From Collinsella sp. AM18-10 (GTDB taxonomy: Bacteria; Actinomycetota; Coriobacteriia; Coriobacteriales; Coriobacteriaceae), in NCBI RefSeq assembly GCF_003471585.1, contig NZ_QRJO01000005.1:81307-145306 (forward strand): a stretch of 64,000 nucleotides of DNA, written 5' to 3'. The notes beneath the pieces were generated by a model. It did not search any database and was not told the DNA's origin. It worked only from the letters and a program-made list of their open reading frames with translations. The position numbers and the translations under genes were made by a program. Shown here piece by piece: positions 23,996 through 33,027 of the stretch. Numbering within the stretch: the stretch's first letter is position 1; the number at the start of each line of letters is the position of its first letter.

Positions 23996-25147
23996 ATGGC
24001 GCTAGTGGTTAAGGCACTCAAGATTGAGATATTCGTGCTATGCATGATTGTTCTTATCGGGCTTGCCGTGCGAAGTCGTCGCTCCTTGTTCTCGAGCACC
24101 CAGCAGCTATTGTTTAGCATGCTTGGCTACACCTCTGCCGCGTACATATTATTCGATATGATCTGGACGCTTTCGGACGGTGTGGACGGCACGTTGGGCA
24201 TTGCTGCCAACTGGATTTCCAACGCGGTTTCGTTTTCGCTCTTTGCTATCGCGTGTCTCATTTGGTTTATCTATTCCGAGACGGTGCAGGGTTCTCGCCT
24301 TTTGACCTCGCGCTATAGGGTGGTGCTTGTAGCGTTGCCTACGGCTCTGGTGGTCGTGCTGGCGTTTACCAGTTACTGGACGCACGCCCTGTTCTATATC
24401 GATTCGCAGGGCGTGTATCGTCGCGGCTTTGCCTATATGATCCAGCCCATCGTCAGCTACTGTTACGTTATACATACGTCCCTGCATGCATTTGTGCAAT
24501 CTCGCAGGGTCGAGAGCCTGCAGACGAAGGCCATCTATCGAACCTTGGCATTTTTCGCCATTCCGGCCCTGGTGGGCGGTACCTTTCAGGTCGTATACTC
24601 GGTGCCCGGCCTTTGTGTCGGCATAATGATTAGCATGTTGCTGCTCTACATCATCTACCAGGAGCAGCTCATCTCGACCGACCCGTTGACTGGACTTAAC
24701 AATCGCAACCGTTTTGAGACCTATATGCTGTCGCTCTTCTCAAATGTGGATCAGGCCGAAGATGTATATCTGCTTATGATGGACGCCGACGGCTTTAAGC
24801 AGATTAACGATCGCTATGGGCATGTGGAGGGCGACCATGCTCTTCAGGTCATATCCGCTGCGCTCAAAGAAGTCTGCTCGGCGTCTGGCGGCTTTATCGC
24901 ACGTTATGGTGGCGATGAGTTCGTGGTGCTCCAAAAGGCGACGGCGGAGCAGGACATCATAAGCCTGTGTGCGGCAATCAACGATGAGCTCGCACGTGCC
25001 GACGTGCCGTATCTGTTGCGGATGTCCATCGGCTACGCACGGGTCGGTGACGGTGTCGATACCTGGCAAGACTTGCTTCGCGCTGCCGATGCGGAGCTCT
25101 ACCGCGTCAAGGCCGAGAAAAAGAAAGCCGGCGTCCAGATACGCTAG
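23996..25147 (+). CDS. membrane-anchored GGDEF diguanylate cyclase
   Basis: A 383-residue protein with six or seven membrane helices in residues 10-225 (first at 11-25, last at 205-222) and a C-terminal GGDEF domain: DPLTGLNNRNRFETYM, DADGFKQINDRYGHVEGD, and the intact active-site RYGGDEFV (305-309). It should synthesise cyclic di-GMP. No RxxD inhibitory motif is evident four residues before the GGDEF, so feedback control is uncertain. Start set at ATG 23996 after GAAGGG; a GTG at 24005 with the same site is an alternative, and a TTG start upstream is unlikely. Cyclic di-GMP signalling in Coriobacteriia is little studied, and no effector gene is nearby. Confidence 0.8.
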   Translation: MALVVKALKIEIFVLCMIVLIGLAVRSRRSLFSSTQQLLFSMLGYTSAAYILFDMIWTLSDGVDGTLGIAANWISNAVSFSLFAIACLIWFIYSETVQGSRLLTSRYRVVLVALPTALVVVLAFTSYWTHALFYIDSQGVYRRGFAYMIQPIVSYCYVIHTSLHAFVQSRRVESLQTKAIYRTLAFFAIPALVGGTFQVVYSVPGLCVGIMISMLLLYIIYQEQLISTDPLTGLNNRNRFETYMLSLFSNVDQAEDVYLLMMDADGFKQINDRYGHVEGDHALQVISAALKEVCSASGGFIARYGGDEFVVLQKATAEQDIISLCAAINDELARADVPYLLRMSIGYARVGDGVDTWQDLLRAADAELYRVKAEKKKAGVQIR

Positions 25148-25148
25148 A

Positions 25149-25172
25149 AAAAGGGGCGCACGCTTGCGTGCG
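25149..25172 (-). terminator. terminator of the eamA gene
   Basis: On the minus strand CGCACGC-AA-GCGTGCG is followed by CCCCTTTTTC just past the eamA stop region, at the tail of the converging GGDEF gene. Confidence 0.5.
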
Positions 25173-25247
25173 TGGTGGCCTTCAGCTCACCGATGTACTC
25201 CATTAAACTAAAGTATGTGAATCTCTCTGCTAAATAAGGGCAGTTCG

Positions 25248-26183
25248 CTAGGCTTTTTTGGGTTTGTTGACGATGATGATGCCGCTGCAGACCAAGAGCA
25301 GGGCAACGATGACGGTAACGGGGCTCGTGCCGGCGCCCTCGCCAAGCAGCAGTGCGCTCAGCAGTACGCCAAAGACCGGGTTCATAAACCCAAAGACCGA
25401 GACGCGGCTGACGGGGTTGACGGCAAGCAGGCGCGACCACAGCGAGTAGGCGACCGCGGAGATAAGCGCCATGTAGATGATGAGCACGATGGCGGGGACA
25501 ATCGCCGTGGGGGAGAGCGCGCCACCCATCAAAAAGCCGATGGCGGTGAGGACCAGGCCGCCGACCAAGAACTGCCACCCGGCAAGCAAGACGCCGTCGT
25601 GCTTGCGCGAGAAGATGCCGATCAGGCAGGTCGAAAGAGCACCCGCGACAGTGGAGGCTAGGATAAAGCCCTCGCCATCGAGCCTGAAGCCAAAGGTGCC
25701 ATCTGCGCCCGAGAGGTTGACGAGCGCGACGCCGGCAAAGCCCAGCGCACAGCCAAGCACCTTGGCCGTATTGAGCTTCTCGGTGTGAAATGCCAGGGCG
25801 GCAAAGAGGATTGCGAGGAAGTTGGCGCTGGCCTCGATGATGGAGCTCGACATGGCGCTGGCGCGCGAGAGGCCCAGATAGAAAAAGAAGTACTGCCCGA
25901 TAGTCTGGAAGAGCGACAAGACAAAGATGGGCTTGATGTCGCGAGCCTGCGGAATGAGGGGGCGGCGTTGGGCCGCACTCATCCCAACGATAACCAGGGC
26001 GCCGGCAAGCGTGAAGCGCAAGCCCGCAAAGAGCAGCTGCGAGGCGCTATCGTGCGCCGGGATACCAAAGAGTGCGTAGCCGATCTTGATGCAGGGAAAG
26101 GCCGATCCCCAGAGTGCACAGCAAACAAGACAGCTCAGGATGAGTCCGGGCAGGGTGGCGAGATACGGCTTGCGGCTTTCCAT
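25248..26183 (-). CDS. EamA/DMT family transporter
   Basis: A 311-residue protein with ten hydrophobic helices in two repeats of the EamA type; characteristic pieces are LWGSAFPCIKIGY, LLFAGLRFTLAGALVIVG and FLYLGLSRASAMSSSIIEASANFLAILFAALAF, with a second repeat SVAYSLWSRLLAVNPVSRVSVFGFMNPVFGVLLSALLLGE. Such transporters move metabolites, often amino acids or sugars, across the inner membrane; substrate unknown. Start ATG 26183 has GGAAGGA 4 bases upstream; a longer frame to 26225 has no site. A strong terminator ends just 25 bases before this start (26208-26244), so the gene must depend on readthrough from purL or a promoter within that short gap. Confidence 0.8.
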   Translation of the reverse strand: MESRKPYLATLPGLILSCLVCCALWGSAFPCIKIGYALFGIPAHDSASQLLFAGLRFTLAGALVIVGMSAAQRRPLIPQARDIKPIFVLSLFQTIGQYFFFYLGLSRASAMSSSIIEASANFLAILFAALAFHTEKLNTAKVLGCALGFAGVALVNLSGADGTFGFRLDGEGFILASTVAGALSTCLIGIFSRKHDGVLLAGWQFLVGGLVLTAIGFLMGGALSPTAIVPAIVLIIYMALISAVAYSLWSRLLAVNPVSRVSVFGFMNPVFGVLLSALLLGEGAGTSPVTVIVALLLVCSGIIIVNKPKKA

Positions 26184-26207
26184 GATGTCCTTCCTGCATG
26201 CGCGAAG

Positions 26208-26244
26208 CAAAAAAGAACCCGCCACCGGATGTGTCGGTGGCGGG
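26208..26244 (-). terminator. purL terminator, tight upstream of eamA
   Basis: Perfect stem CCCGCCACCG / CGGTGGCGGG (26218-26227, 26235-26244); on the minus strand the second arm is followed by TTCTTTTTTGC. It ends 25 bases before the eamA start codon, leaving no room for a full promoter. Confidence 0.7.
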
Positions 26245-26282
26245 TGTTGTTACCCGAGGGGATTGTACCCGATGGGAAAGGT

Positions 26283-29200
26283 TTAAGCGAAGTAGGCCAC
26301 GCCGCTCTCAAAGATCGGCATGAACTTATCGCCGGGGACATGCTCGGGCACGTTGCGGTACAGGTTGTCGCCGCGACGCTCGGCATGGCCCATCTTGCCC
26401 AGGACGCGGCCGTCGGGGCTCGTGATGCCCTCGATGGCGAGTGCGGAGCCGTTGGGGTTGACGGAGAGATCCATGCTGGGCTTGCCGTTCTCGCCCACGT
26501 ACTGCGTGGCGACCTGGCCGTTGGCGATCAGCTGGGCGAGCACTTCGTCATTGGCGACAAAGCGGCCCTCGCCGTGGCTGATGGCGACGGTGTAGGGGTC
26601 GTCCAGGCTGCACTGCGACAGCCACGGGGACAAGTTGGACGAGATGCGGGTGCGCACCAGACGGCTCTGGTGGCGACCGATGGTGTTGAACGTCAACGTG
26701 GGCGCATCGGGCGTGGCGTCGACGATGTCGCCGTAGGGCACCAGACCGAGCTTGATCAGGGCCTGGAAGCCGTTGCAGATGCCCAGCATCAGGCCATCGC
26801 GGGCCTTGAGCAGGTCGCGGACTGCCTCGGTGACCTCGGGAGCGCGGAAGAACGCCGTGATGAACTTGGCGGAGCCGTCGGGCTCGTCGCCGCCCGAGAA
26901 GCCGCCGGGGATCATGACGATCTGGCTTGCACGGATGCGGCGGGCAAGCTCGTGGGTGCTCTCGGCGACGGCCTCGGGCGTGAGGTTGTTGATCACGAAG
27001 GTGTCGGCCTCGGCACCGGCGGCACGGAAGGCGCGGGCGCTGTCGTACTCGCAGTTGTTGCCGGGGAACACGGGGATGATCACGCGCGGGCGGGCGATCT
27101 TGGCGCCGCCGTACACGTGGATATCCTTGGCGCGGAAGTCGATGGTCTCGACCTCGGGGGTCTCGCCGGCGCTGCGGTAGGTGAAGACGCCCTCGATGCC
27201 GCTCTCCCAGGCCTCCTGGAGCTCGGAGAGCTCGATGACTTCGGAACCGGTGTCGATGACATAGCCCTCGACGGTGGTGCCCAGGGGCTCGACGACAACG
27301 CCGTCGGCGACCTCGGGCAGCTCGGCATCCTCGGCGAGCTCGACAATAAAGCTGCCGTAGAGCGGGGTGAAGAGGCTCTCCACGTCTACATCCTCGGCAA
27401 GCTCGATACCGATCTGGTTACCGACGCACATCTTAAAGAGGCTCTCGGCGCCGCAGCCGTAGCCAGGCGTGGAGATGGCCAGGGCGTTGCCGGTAGCAGT
27501 GAGCGCCTCGACGGCGTCAAACGCGGCGAGCAGCTGCTGAGCATCGGGGCGGTAGTCCTCGCCATAGGTGGCGGGGGCGATGCGGACGACGCGGTGCGTG
27601 AGGCCCTTGAACTCGGGCGAGACGGCGCGGGCGGCCTTGCCCACGGCGACGGCGAAGCTGATCAGGGTCGGCGGAACGTTGAGCTCGCCGGCCTCGTCCT
27701 CAAACGAACCGCTCATGGAGTCCTTGCCGCCGATGGCGCCGGCACCCAGGTCGACCTGGGCCATAAGGGCACCCAGGACGGCAGCCATGGGCTTGCCCCA
27801 GCGCTCGGCCTCGGTGCGCAGGCGCTCGAAGTACTCCTGGAAGGAGAGGTAGGTGCGCTTGTGCTCAAAGCCGGCGGCAACGAGCTTGGCGATGGACTCG
27901 ACCACGGACAGGTAGGCGCCCGCAAACTGGTCGGCCTCCATCAGATAGGGGTTGAAGCCCCATGCCATGGCGCTCGCCGTGGTGGTCTCGCCGTCCACGG
28001 GGAACTTGGCGACCATGGCCGAGCTTGGGGTGAGCTGCGTCTTGCCGCCAAAGGGCATGAGCACGGTCGCGGCGCCGATGGTGGAGTCGAAGCGCTCGGA
28101 AAGGCCCTTGTTGGAAGCGACGTTGAGGTCGGTGACGAGCGAGGTCATGCGCTCGGCGAGCGTGGTACCGGCCCAGCTGGGCTGCCACACACTGCGGGCG
28201 CAGACGTGGACGACCTGGTGCTTGGGCGCACCGTTGGAGTTGAGGAACTCGCGGGACAGATCGACGATGGCGACGCCGTTCCAGGCCATGCGCATGCGCG
28301 GCTCGGCGGTAACCTCGGCGATAACGGTCGCCTCCAGGTTCTCCTCGGCGGCGTAGCCCATGAACTCCTCGACGTCACCGTCGGCGACGGCGCAGGCCAT
28401 GCGCTCCTGGGATTCAGAGATGGCGAGCTCGGTGCCGTCAAGACCGTCGTACTTTTTGGTCACGGTATCAAGGTCGACATACAGGCCGTCGGCAAGCTCG
28501 CCTACGGCGACCGAGACACCGCCGGCGCCAAAGTCGTTGCAGCGCTTGATCAGACGGCAGGCATCGCCGCGGCGGAACAGGCGCTGCAGCTTGCGCTCGA
28601 CCGGGGCGTTGCCCTTCTGGACCTCGGCGCCCGATGTCTCGATGGACTCGGTGTTCTGGGTCTTGGAGGAGCCGGTGGCACCGCCGATGCCGTCACGGCC
28701 GGTGCGGCCGCCCAACAGGATGATCTTGTCGGTGGGGGCGGGGCACTCGCGACGCACGTGGTTTGCCGGGGTAGCGCCCACGACGGCGCCGACCTCCATG
28801 CGCTTGGCGACGTAGCCGGGGTGATAGAGTTCGTTGACCTGACCGGTGGCAAGGCCAATCTGGTTGCCGTAGCTGGAGTAGCCGGCGGCAGCAGTGGTCA
28901 CGAGCTTACGCTGCGGCAGCTTGCCCTCGAGCGTCTCGGACACGGGGACGGTGGGGTCGCCGGCGCCGGTGACACGCATGGCCTGGTACACGTAGCTGCG
29001 GCCCGACAGCGGGTCGCGGATGGCACCGCCCACGCAGGTGGCGGCACCGCCGAAGGGCTCGATCTCGGTCGGGTGGTTGTGGGTCTCGTTCTTAAAGAGG
29101 AACAGCCAGTCCTGGTTCTCGCCGTCGACATCGACCTTCACCTTGACGGTGCAGGCGTTAATCTCCTCGGACTCGTCGACATCGGTCATGACGCCGGTCT

Positions 29201-30029
29201 TCTTGAGGTACTTGGCGCCGATGGTGCCCATGTCCATGAGGCAGACGGGCTTGGTGTCGCGACCGAGTTCGTGGCGCATCTCCATGTAGCGGTCGAAGGC
29301 CTGCTGCACCACGGCGTCGTCGATCGTCACGTCGTCCAGGACGGTGCCGAAGGTGGTGTGGCGGCAGTGATCGGACCAGTAGGTGTCGATCACGCGGATC
29401 TCGGTGATGGTGGGGTCGCGATCCTCATCGCGGAAGTACTGCTGGCAGAAGGCGATGTCCGCCTCGTCCATGGCAAGGCCGCGCTCGGAAATAAAGGCGG
29501 CAAGGCCGGCTTTGTCGAGCTCGCGGAAACCGTCGAGCACCTCGACGGGCTGGGGCTCGGGGGTCTCCATGTACAGCGTCTCGGGCAGGTCGAGCGAGGC
29601 GATGCGCGCCTCGACGGGGTTCACCACGTAGTGCTTGATGGCATCAATGGCGGCCTCGTCCAGAGCGCCCGAGATCATATAGACCTTGGCGGAGCGCACG
29701 GCGGGGCGCTCGCCCTGGCTGATGAGCTGCACGCACTCGCTGGCGGAGTCGGCGCGCTGGTCAAACTGGCCAGGCAGGAATTCGACGGCAAAGACGGCGC
29801 CATCGCTTGCGGGGAGCTCGTCGTAGGTCACATCGACCTGGGGCTCGCTAAAGACGGTCGGCACGCAGGACCGGAAAAGCTCCTTGTCGATGCCCTCGAC
29901 GTCGTAGCGGTTGATAATCCTCAGGGCCTCGATGCCCTTGATGCCGAGAATTTCGGTCAGCTCGCCCTTGAGCTGCTGAGCCTCGACGTCGAACCCGGGT
30001 TTCTTCTCCACGTAGATACGAGAGACCAT
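26283..30029 (-). CDS. purL: phosphoribosylformylglycinamidine synthase, long single-chain form
   Basis: A 1,248-residue enzyme for step four of de novo purine synthesis, converting FGAR to FGAM with glutamine and ATP. It fuses the N-terminal PurS-like domain (VSRIYVEKKPGFDVEAQQLKGEL), the PurL AIR-synthase core (DTYWSDHCRHTTF, FLFKNETHNHPTEIEPFGGAATCVGG, RECPAPTDKIILLGGRTGRDGIGGATGSS), and a C-terminal glutaminase (VIIPVFPGNNCEYDSARA, MIPGGFSGGDEPDG, LGICNGFQALIKLGL with catalytic Cys, and AISHGEGRF). This long fused form is typical of Gram-negatives, eukaryotes and some Actinobacteria, whereas many Actinobacteria split it into PurS/Q/L. Start ATG 30029 has AGGAA 6 bases upstream; a terminator follows at 26208-26244. 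Confidence 0.95.
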   Translation of the reverse strand: MVSRIYVEKKPGFDVEAQQLKGELTEILGIKGIEALRIINRYDVEGIDKELFRSCVPTVFSEPQVDVTYDELPASDGAVFAVEFLPGQFDQRADSASECVQLISQGERPAVRSAKVYMISGALDEAAIDAIKHYVVNPVEARIASLDLPETLYMETPEPQPVEVLDGFRELDKAGLAAFISERGLAMDEADIAFCQQYFRDEDRDPTITEIRVIDTYWSDHCRHTTFGTVLDDVTIDDAVVQQAFDRYMEMRHELGRDTKPVCLMDMGTIGAKYLKKTGVMTDVDESEEINACTVKVKVDVDGENQDWLFLFKNETHNHPTEIEPFGGAATCVGGAIRDPLSGRSYVYQAMRVTGAGDPTVPVSETLEGKLPQRKLVTTAAAGYSSYGNQIGLATGQVNELYHPGYVAKRMEVGAVVGATPANHVRRECPAPTDKIILLGGRTGRDGIGGATGSSKTQNTESIETSGAEVQKGNAPVERKLQRLFRRGDACRLIKRCNDFGAGGVSVAVGELADGLYVDLDTVTKKYDGLDGTELAISESQERMACAVADGDVEEFMGYAAEENLEATVIAEVTAEPRMRMAWNGVAIVDLSREFLNSNGAPKHQVVHVCARSVWQPSWAGTTLAERMTSLVTDLNVASNKGLSERFDSTIGAATVLMPFGGKTQLTPSSAMVAKFPVDGETTTASAMAWGFNPYLMEADQFAGAYLSVVESIAKLVAAGFEHKRTYLSFQEYFERLRTEAERWGKPMAAVLGALMAQVDLGAGAIGGKDSMSGSFEDEAGELNVPPTLISFAVAVGKAARAVSPEFKGLTHRVVRIAPATYGEDYRPDAQQLLAAFDAVEALTATGNALAISTPGYGCGAESLFKMCVGNQIGIELAEDVDVESLFTPLYGSFIVELAEDAELPEVADGVVVEPLGTTVEGYVIDTGSEVIELSELQEAWESGIEGVFTYRSAGETPEVETIDFRAKDIHVYGGAKIARPRVIIPVFPGNNCEYDSARAFRAAGAEADTFVINNLTPEAVAESTHELARRIRASQIVMIPGGFSGGDEPDGSAKFITAFFRAPEVTEAVRDLLKARDGLMLGICNGFQALIKLGLVPYGDIVDATPDAPTLTFNTIGRHQSRLVRTRISSNLSPWLSQCSLDDPYTVAISHGEGRFVANDEVLAQLIANGQVATQYVGENGKPSMDLSVNPNGSALAIEGITSPDGRVLGKMGHAERRGDNLYRNVPEHVPGDKFMPIFESGVAYFA

Positions 30030-30213
30030 TGGTTCCTGCCTTCCTGATCGGTTGGGCGTACGGTACGGTATGCGGCAGCGGTCGGTTTGCGGGGTCTGCC
30101 CTGCGGTCGCCTTGAGCCACATGTTTGTAAACCTCACTATGATACGACAGCTCGCGGCGCGTTGAGGACGGCGAGGGTGCTACAGTGAAGCGCAAACAAG
30201 AGAAAGGCATCAC

Positions 30214-31776
30214 ATGGCATTCGTTTCGCTCGCCATCATCGCACTCGTGGCCTTTGCGAGTCCTTTTATCGCCTCGGCGATTCCCGGAAAACCCGTTCCC
30301 GAGACGGTCTTTTTGCTCGTGCTCGGCGCGGTACTGGGACCCCATATGCTCGGCGTCATCCATGTAGATGCTGAGGTCTCGCTTGTGTCCGAGCTGGGCC
30401 TGGCCTTTTTGTTCCTGCTTGCCGGCTTTGAGATCGACCCCAAGAGCATCACAGGCGTCGAGGGGCGCTACGGCTTGGCGACGTGGGTCGTCACGTTTGG
30501 TATCGCCTGGCTTGCCGTGCGCTTTACCCCGTGGTTCTCAGTCAGTCATTTCGACGGTATCGCCGTGACGCTTGCCCTCACTTCGACGGCGCTCGGTACG
30601 CTTGTGCCCATCATGCGTGAGCGCTCGCTCACCGGCACGCGCGTGGGCGACTCGATTCTCGCGTATGGCACTTGGGGCGAGCTCGGTCCCGTGCTCGCCA
30701 TGTCGGTGCTGTTGTCTGCCCGCACTGGTATCCAAACGCTCGTTATCCTTGGCTTGTTTGCGGTGGTTTGCGTGTTGCTGGCCGTGGTCCCGAGCCGCTC
30801 CAAGCGCGTCGGCAGCCGCTTCTTTGCATTTGTTGAGGAGCGCGCCGATACCACGTCGCAGACCTTCGTGCGCCTGACGGTGCTCATCCTGGTCACGCTC
30901 GTGGCATTCTCGGCTGTCTTTGATCTCGACATCGTGTTGGGTTCTTTTGCCGCCGGCTTTGTCCTGCGCTATATCATCCCCGAGGGCAACCATACGCTCG
31001 AGACCAAGCTCGACGGTCTGGCCTACGGTTTTTTGATTCCGGTGTTCTTTACCGTATCGGGCGCAAAGATCGATCTGACGGCCGTGGCGTCGCGCCCGGG
31101 TCTGCTCGTGGGCTTTATCGTGGCGTTGTTGATTATTCGTGCCGTGCCCATTCTTATTTCCATGAGCATTTGTCCTGCGACGCGCGATGTGTCGGCGTAT
31201 GGTCGCATTACCGTGGCCCTGTACTGCACCACGGCGCTGCCGATCATCGTTGCCGTTACGAGCGTTGCCGTCAACGCCGGCGCATTATCACAGGGCGTCG
31301 CTTCGGTTATGGTGGCGGCCGGCGCCATCACGGTGTTCCTGATGCCACTGCTCGCGCAGCTCTTCTACCGCGTGGTCGATGCCGCGCCGGTTGCCGCCGT
31401 GGCAGAGGTTGCCGAGCATCCATCCGATGCGCTCGACATCCTGCGTGCCCATCACGATTTGGCGAGCCTGCTCGCACGCGAGCACGAGCTGCTGACCTCG
31501 CATGGTCACGGTCGCACGCTCGACGGCATACCTACCCTTGATTCCATTGCCGACCGCCTCTCGGCCGAGGCGGCAAGCGGGCACATCGATGCCCGTATCG
31601 TGGACGCCGCCCATTTGCTGGCCGAAAAGACTTACGGCGACGAGATCGACCCCGGCAAGCTCACCCCGCGTGAGCGCCGCCGCCTGGAGCGCGCCAAGCT
31701 CGCCGTGCGCGAATACCGCCGCCGCATGCTGGAGCTTTACGCACACGAAGAGGCCCAGGACGACGATGGCAGGTAG
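30214..31776 (+). CDS. monovalent cation:proton antiporter, CPA2 type
   Basis: A 520-residue membrane protein with about twelve helices in the first 390 residues (starting FVSLAIIALVAFASPFIASAIPGKPVPETVFLLVLGAVLGPHMLG) and a 130-residue cytoplasmic tail rich in charged residues (ARIVDAAHLLAEKTYGDEIDPGKLTPRERRRLERAKLAVREYRR). The FLLAGFEIDPKSI and GSFAAGFVLRYIIPEG pieces are typical of Na+ or K+/H+ antiporters of the KefB/NhaS class. There is no NAD-binding RCK/KTN domain, so it is not classic KefB. Start ATG 30214 has AAAGGC 5 bases upstream. It lies divergent to purL. The tail may provide regulation. Confidence 0.8.
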   Translation: MAFVSLAIIALVAFASPFIASAIPGKPVPETVFLLVLGAVLGPHMLGVIHVDAEVSLVSELGLAFLFLLAGFEIDPKSITGVEGRYGLATWVVTFGIAWLAVRFTPWFSVSHFDGIAVTLALTSTALGTLVPIMRERSLTGTRVGDSILAYGTWGELGPVLAMSVLLSARTGIQTLVILGLFAVVCVLLAVVPSRSKRVGSRFFAFVEERADTTSQTFVRLTVLILVTLVAFSAVFDLDIVLGSFAAGFVLRYIIPEGNHTLETKLDGLAYGFLIPVFFTVSGAKIDLTAVASRPGLLVGFIVALLIIRAVPILISMSICPATRDVSAYGRITVALYCTTALPIIVAVTSVAVNAGALSQGVASVMVAAGAITVFLMPLLAQLFYRVVDAAPVAAVAEVAEHPSDALDILRAHHDLASLLAREHELLTSHGHGRTLDGIPTLDSIADRLSAEAASGHIDARIVDAAHLLAEKTYGDEIDPGKLTPRERRRLERAKLAVREYRRRMLELYAHEEAQDDDGR

Positions 31777-31789
31777 CCAACGTCGCCGC

Positions 31790-31959
31790 GGAAAATGCAT
31801 CCCGGAATTGGCGTCTAGAGTGGGATGCGCTTTCCACGAGAAGTCCGTTGCGGAAAGCGCATCCCGGAATCCGGACCCAGAATGGGACATAGTTTCCGAA
31901 AGAAGGCTCTGGGGGAAGCTGCGCCCCGTTCTGAGCTGAAATACCGGGACGCAGTTTCC
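31790..31959. repeat. tandem array of three 62-bp palindromic units
   Basis: Three units repeat exactly every 62 bp. Left arms: GGAAAATGCATCCC (31790), GGAAAGCGCATCCC (31852), GGAAGCTGCGCCCC (31914). Right arms: GGGATGCGCTTTCC (31822), GGGACATAGTTTCC (31884), GGGACGCAGTTTCC (31946). Within each unit the two 14-base arms are separated by 18 bases and form an imperfect hairpin; spacers between and inside arms are not conserved. It starts 13 bases after the antiporter stop and is followed by a strong terminator. Confidence 0.7.
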
Positions 31960-31973
31960 CATACAAACAGAAC

Positions 31974-32016
31974 AAAGGCGCGCCGCCTGCAGTTGATGCA
32001 GGAAGCGCGCCTTTTA
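31974..32016. terminator. bidirectional terminator between antiporter and SDR genes
   Basis: Stem AAAGGCGCGC / GCGCGCCTTT (31974-31983 and 32005-32014) with an internal CCTGCA / TGCAGG hairpin and a T run (or A run on the other strand) at either side. The two flanking genes converge here. Confidence 0.7.
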
Positions 32017-32057
32017 GTTGAGCAATGTTGAGGCTGGGAGCTGAGGCTTGTGGTCCC

Positions 32058-32807
32058 TTAAGAGCGGGCAGCTCCGTCGACGGGGAGCACAGCGCCCGTA
32101 ACGTAGGCGGCCATGTCGCTCGCTAGGAAGACAAAGGCGTTGGCGACATCCTCGGGCTCGCCCATGCGGCCGAGCGGGATGGTAGCGATGATGGGCTTGA
32201 TGACTTCTTCGGGCAGGTTGGCGACCATGTCGGTCCTGGTTACGCCGGGGGCGACGGCATTGACGCGAATGCCCACGGGGGCGAGCTCGCGTGAGAGCGA
32301 CTGGACCATGCCGTTGACGGCGAACTTGGACGTGGGATAGCCAACGCCGGAGGGCTGACCGTACTTAGCGACCATCGAGCTCGTGGTGGTGATGGTGCCA
32401 CCGTGGCCGGCTTCGGTCATGATCTTGGCAGCGGCCTGGTGACCATTAAAGACGGCGACGACGTTGAGGTCCATGACCTTGGCGAACTCCTCGGCCGTGT
32501 AGTCCAAAAGGGGCGAGCGCTGGGAGATACCGGCATTGTTGACGACCGTGTCGAGACCGCCCATGTCGGCTGCGGCCTGCGTAAAGGCCTCGGTTACGGC
32601 CTCGAGTGAGGTGAGGTTGCACGAACGCCCCCAGATCTTTGCCTCGGGATAGGCGGCGGCGAGCTTCTCAACGGCCGCGTCGGCGGTTTCCTGACGCGAA
32701 CCAAAGACGGTGACGGCGGCGCCTTCCTCGATAAAACGGCAGGCGATGGCATAGCCGATACCGCGCGTGCCTCCGGTGATGATTGCTTTCTTACCCTCGA
32801 GCAACAT
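32058..32807 (-). CDS. short-chain dehydrogenase/reductase (FabG-like)
   Basis: A 249-residue SDR: cofactor loop ITGGTRGIGYA (about residues 10-19), VFGSRQ after the second strand (favouring NADP), NNAGIS (about 88-93), catalytic Ser in TSSMVAKYG and Tyr/Lys in GYPTSKFAVNG (YxxxK), and a C-terminal GAVLPVDGA. It most resembles 3-oxoacyl-ACP reductase FabG or a sugar/alcohol dehydrogenase; substrate is uncertain because no fatty acid synthesis genes flank it. Start ATG 32807 has GGAGG 5 bases upstream. It faces the antiporter terminator and stands alone. Confidence 0.8.
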   Translation of the reverse strand: MLLEGKKAIITGGTRGIGYAIACRFIEEGAAVTVFGSRQETADAAVEKLAAAYPEAKIWGRSCNLTSLEAVTEAFTQAAADMGGLDTVVNNAGISQRSPLLDYTAEEFAKVMDLNVVAVFNGHQAAAKIMTEAGHGGTITTTSSMVAKYGQPSGVGYPTSKFAVNGMVQSLSRELAPVGIRVNAVAPGVTRTDMVANLPEEVIKPIIATIPLGRMGEPEDVANAFVFLASDMAAYVTGAVLPVDGAARS

Positions 32808-32966
32808 GGTGCCTCCATTCTTCGGGGGTGGACATACGCAGCACAGCATAACGGCGCGCAAAATCAACTTCGTTCGCATATCGGTAAACGGCACCCTCGG
32901 TTGTCAGCGAATGGCCAAGTTGTTCAAACTTTTGCTTGATGAACGCAATGGGCGGTTTCAAACAAA

Positions 32967-32996
32967 GGGGCTCCCATCCAAACGGACGGGAGCCCC
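32967..32996 (-). terminator. terminator of homoserine dehydrogenase gene
   Basis: Perfect stem GGGGCTCCC / GGGAGCCCC (32967-32975 and 32988-32996); on the minus strand it is followed by TTTGTTTG, just downstream of the hom stop at 33028. Confidence 0.65.
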
Positions 32997-33027
32997 TCAG
33001 GTGCTATGTTGTGTGCCAAGGACTGGA

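Noticed and set aside
25785..30047. Open frame of about 1,420 codons antisense to purL
   Set aside because: Composition (Gly/Ala/Leu/Asp/His) is that expected from the complement of GC-rich coding DNA; the sense strand encodes an intact PurL with all motifs.
31790..31959. CRISPR array
   Set aside because: The repeat arms are only 14 bases, vary between units, alternate in orientation and occur three times only; no cas genes are in the window.
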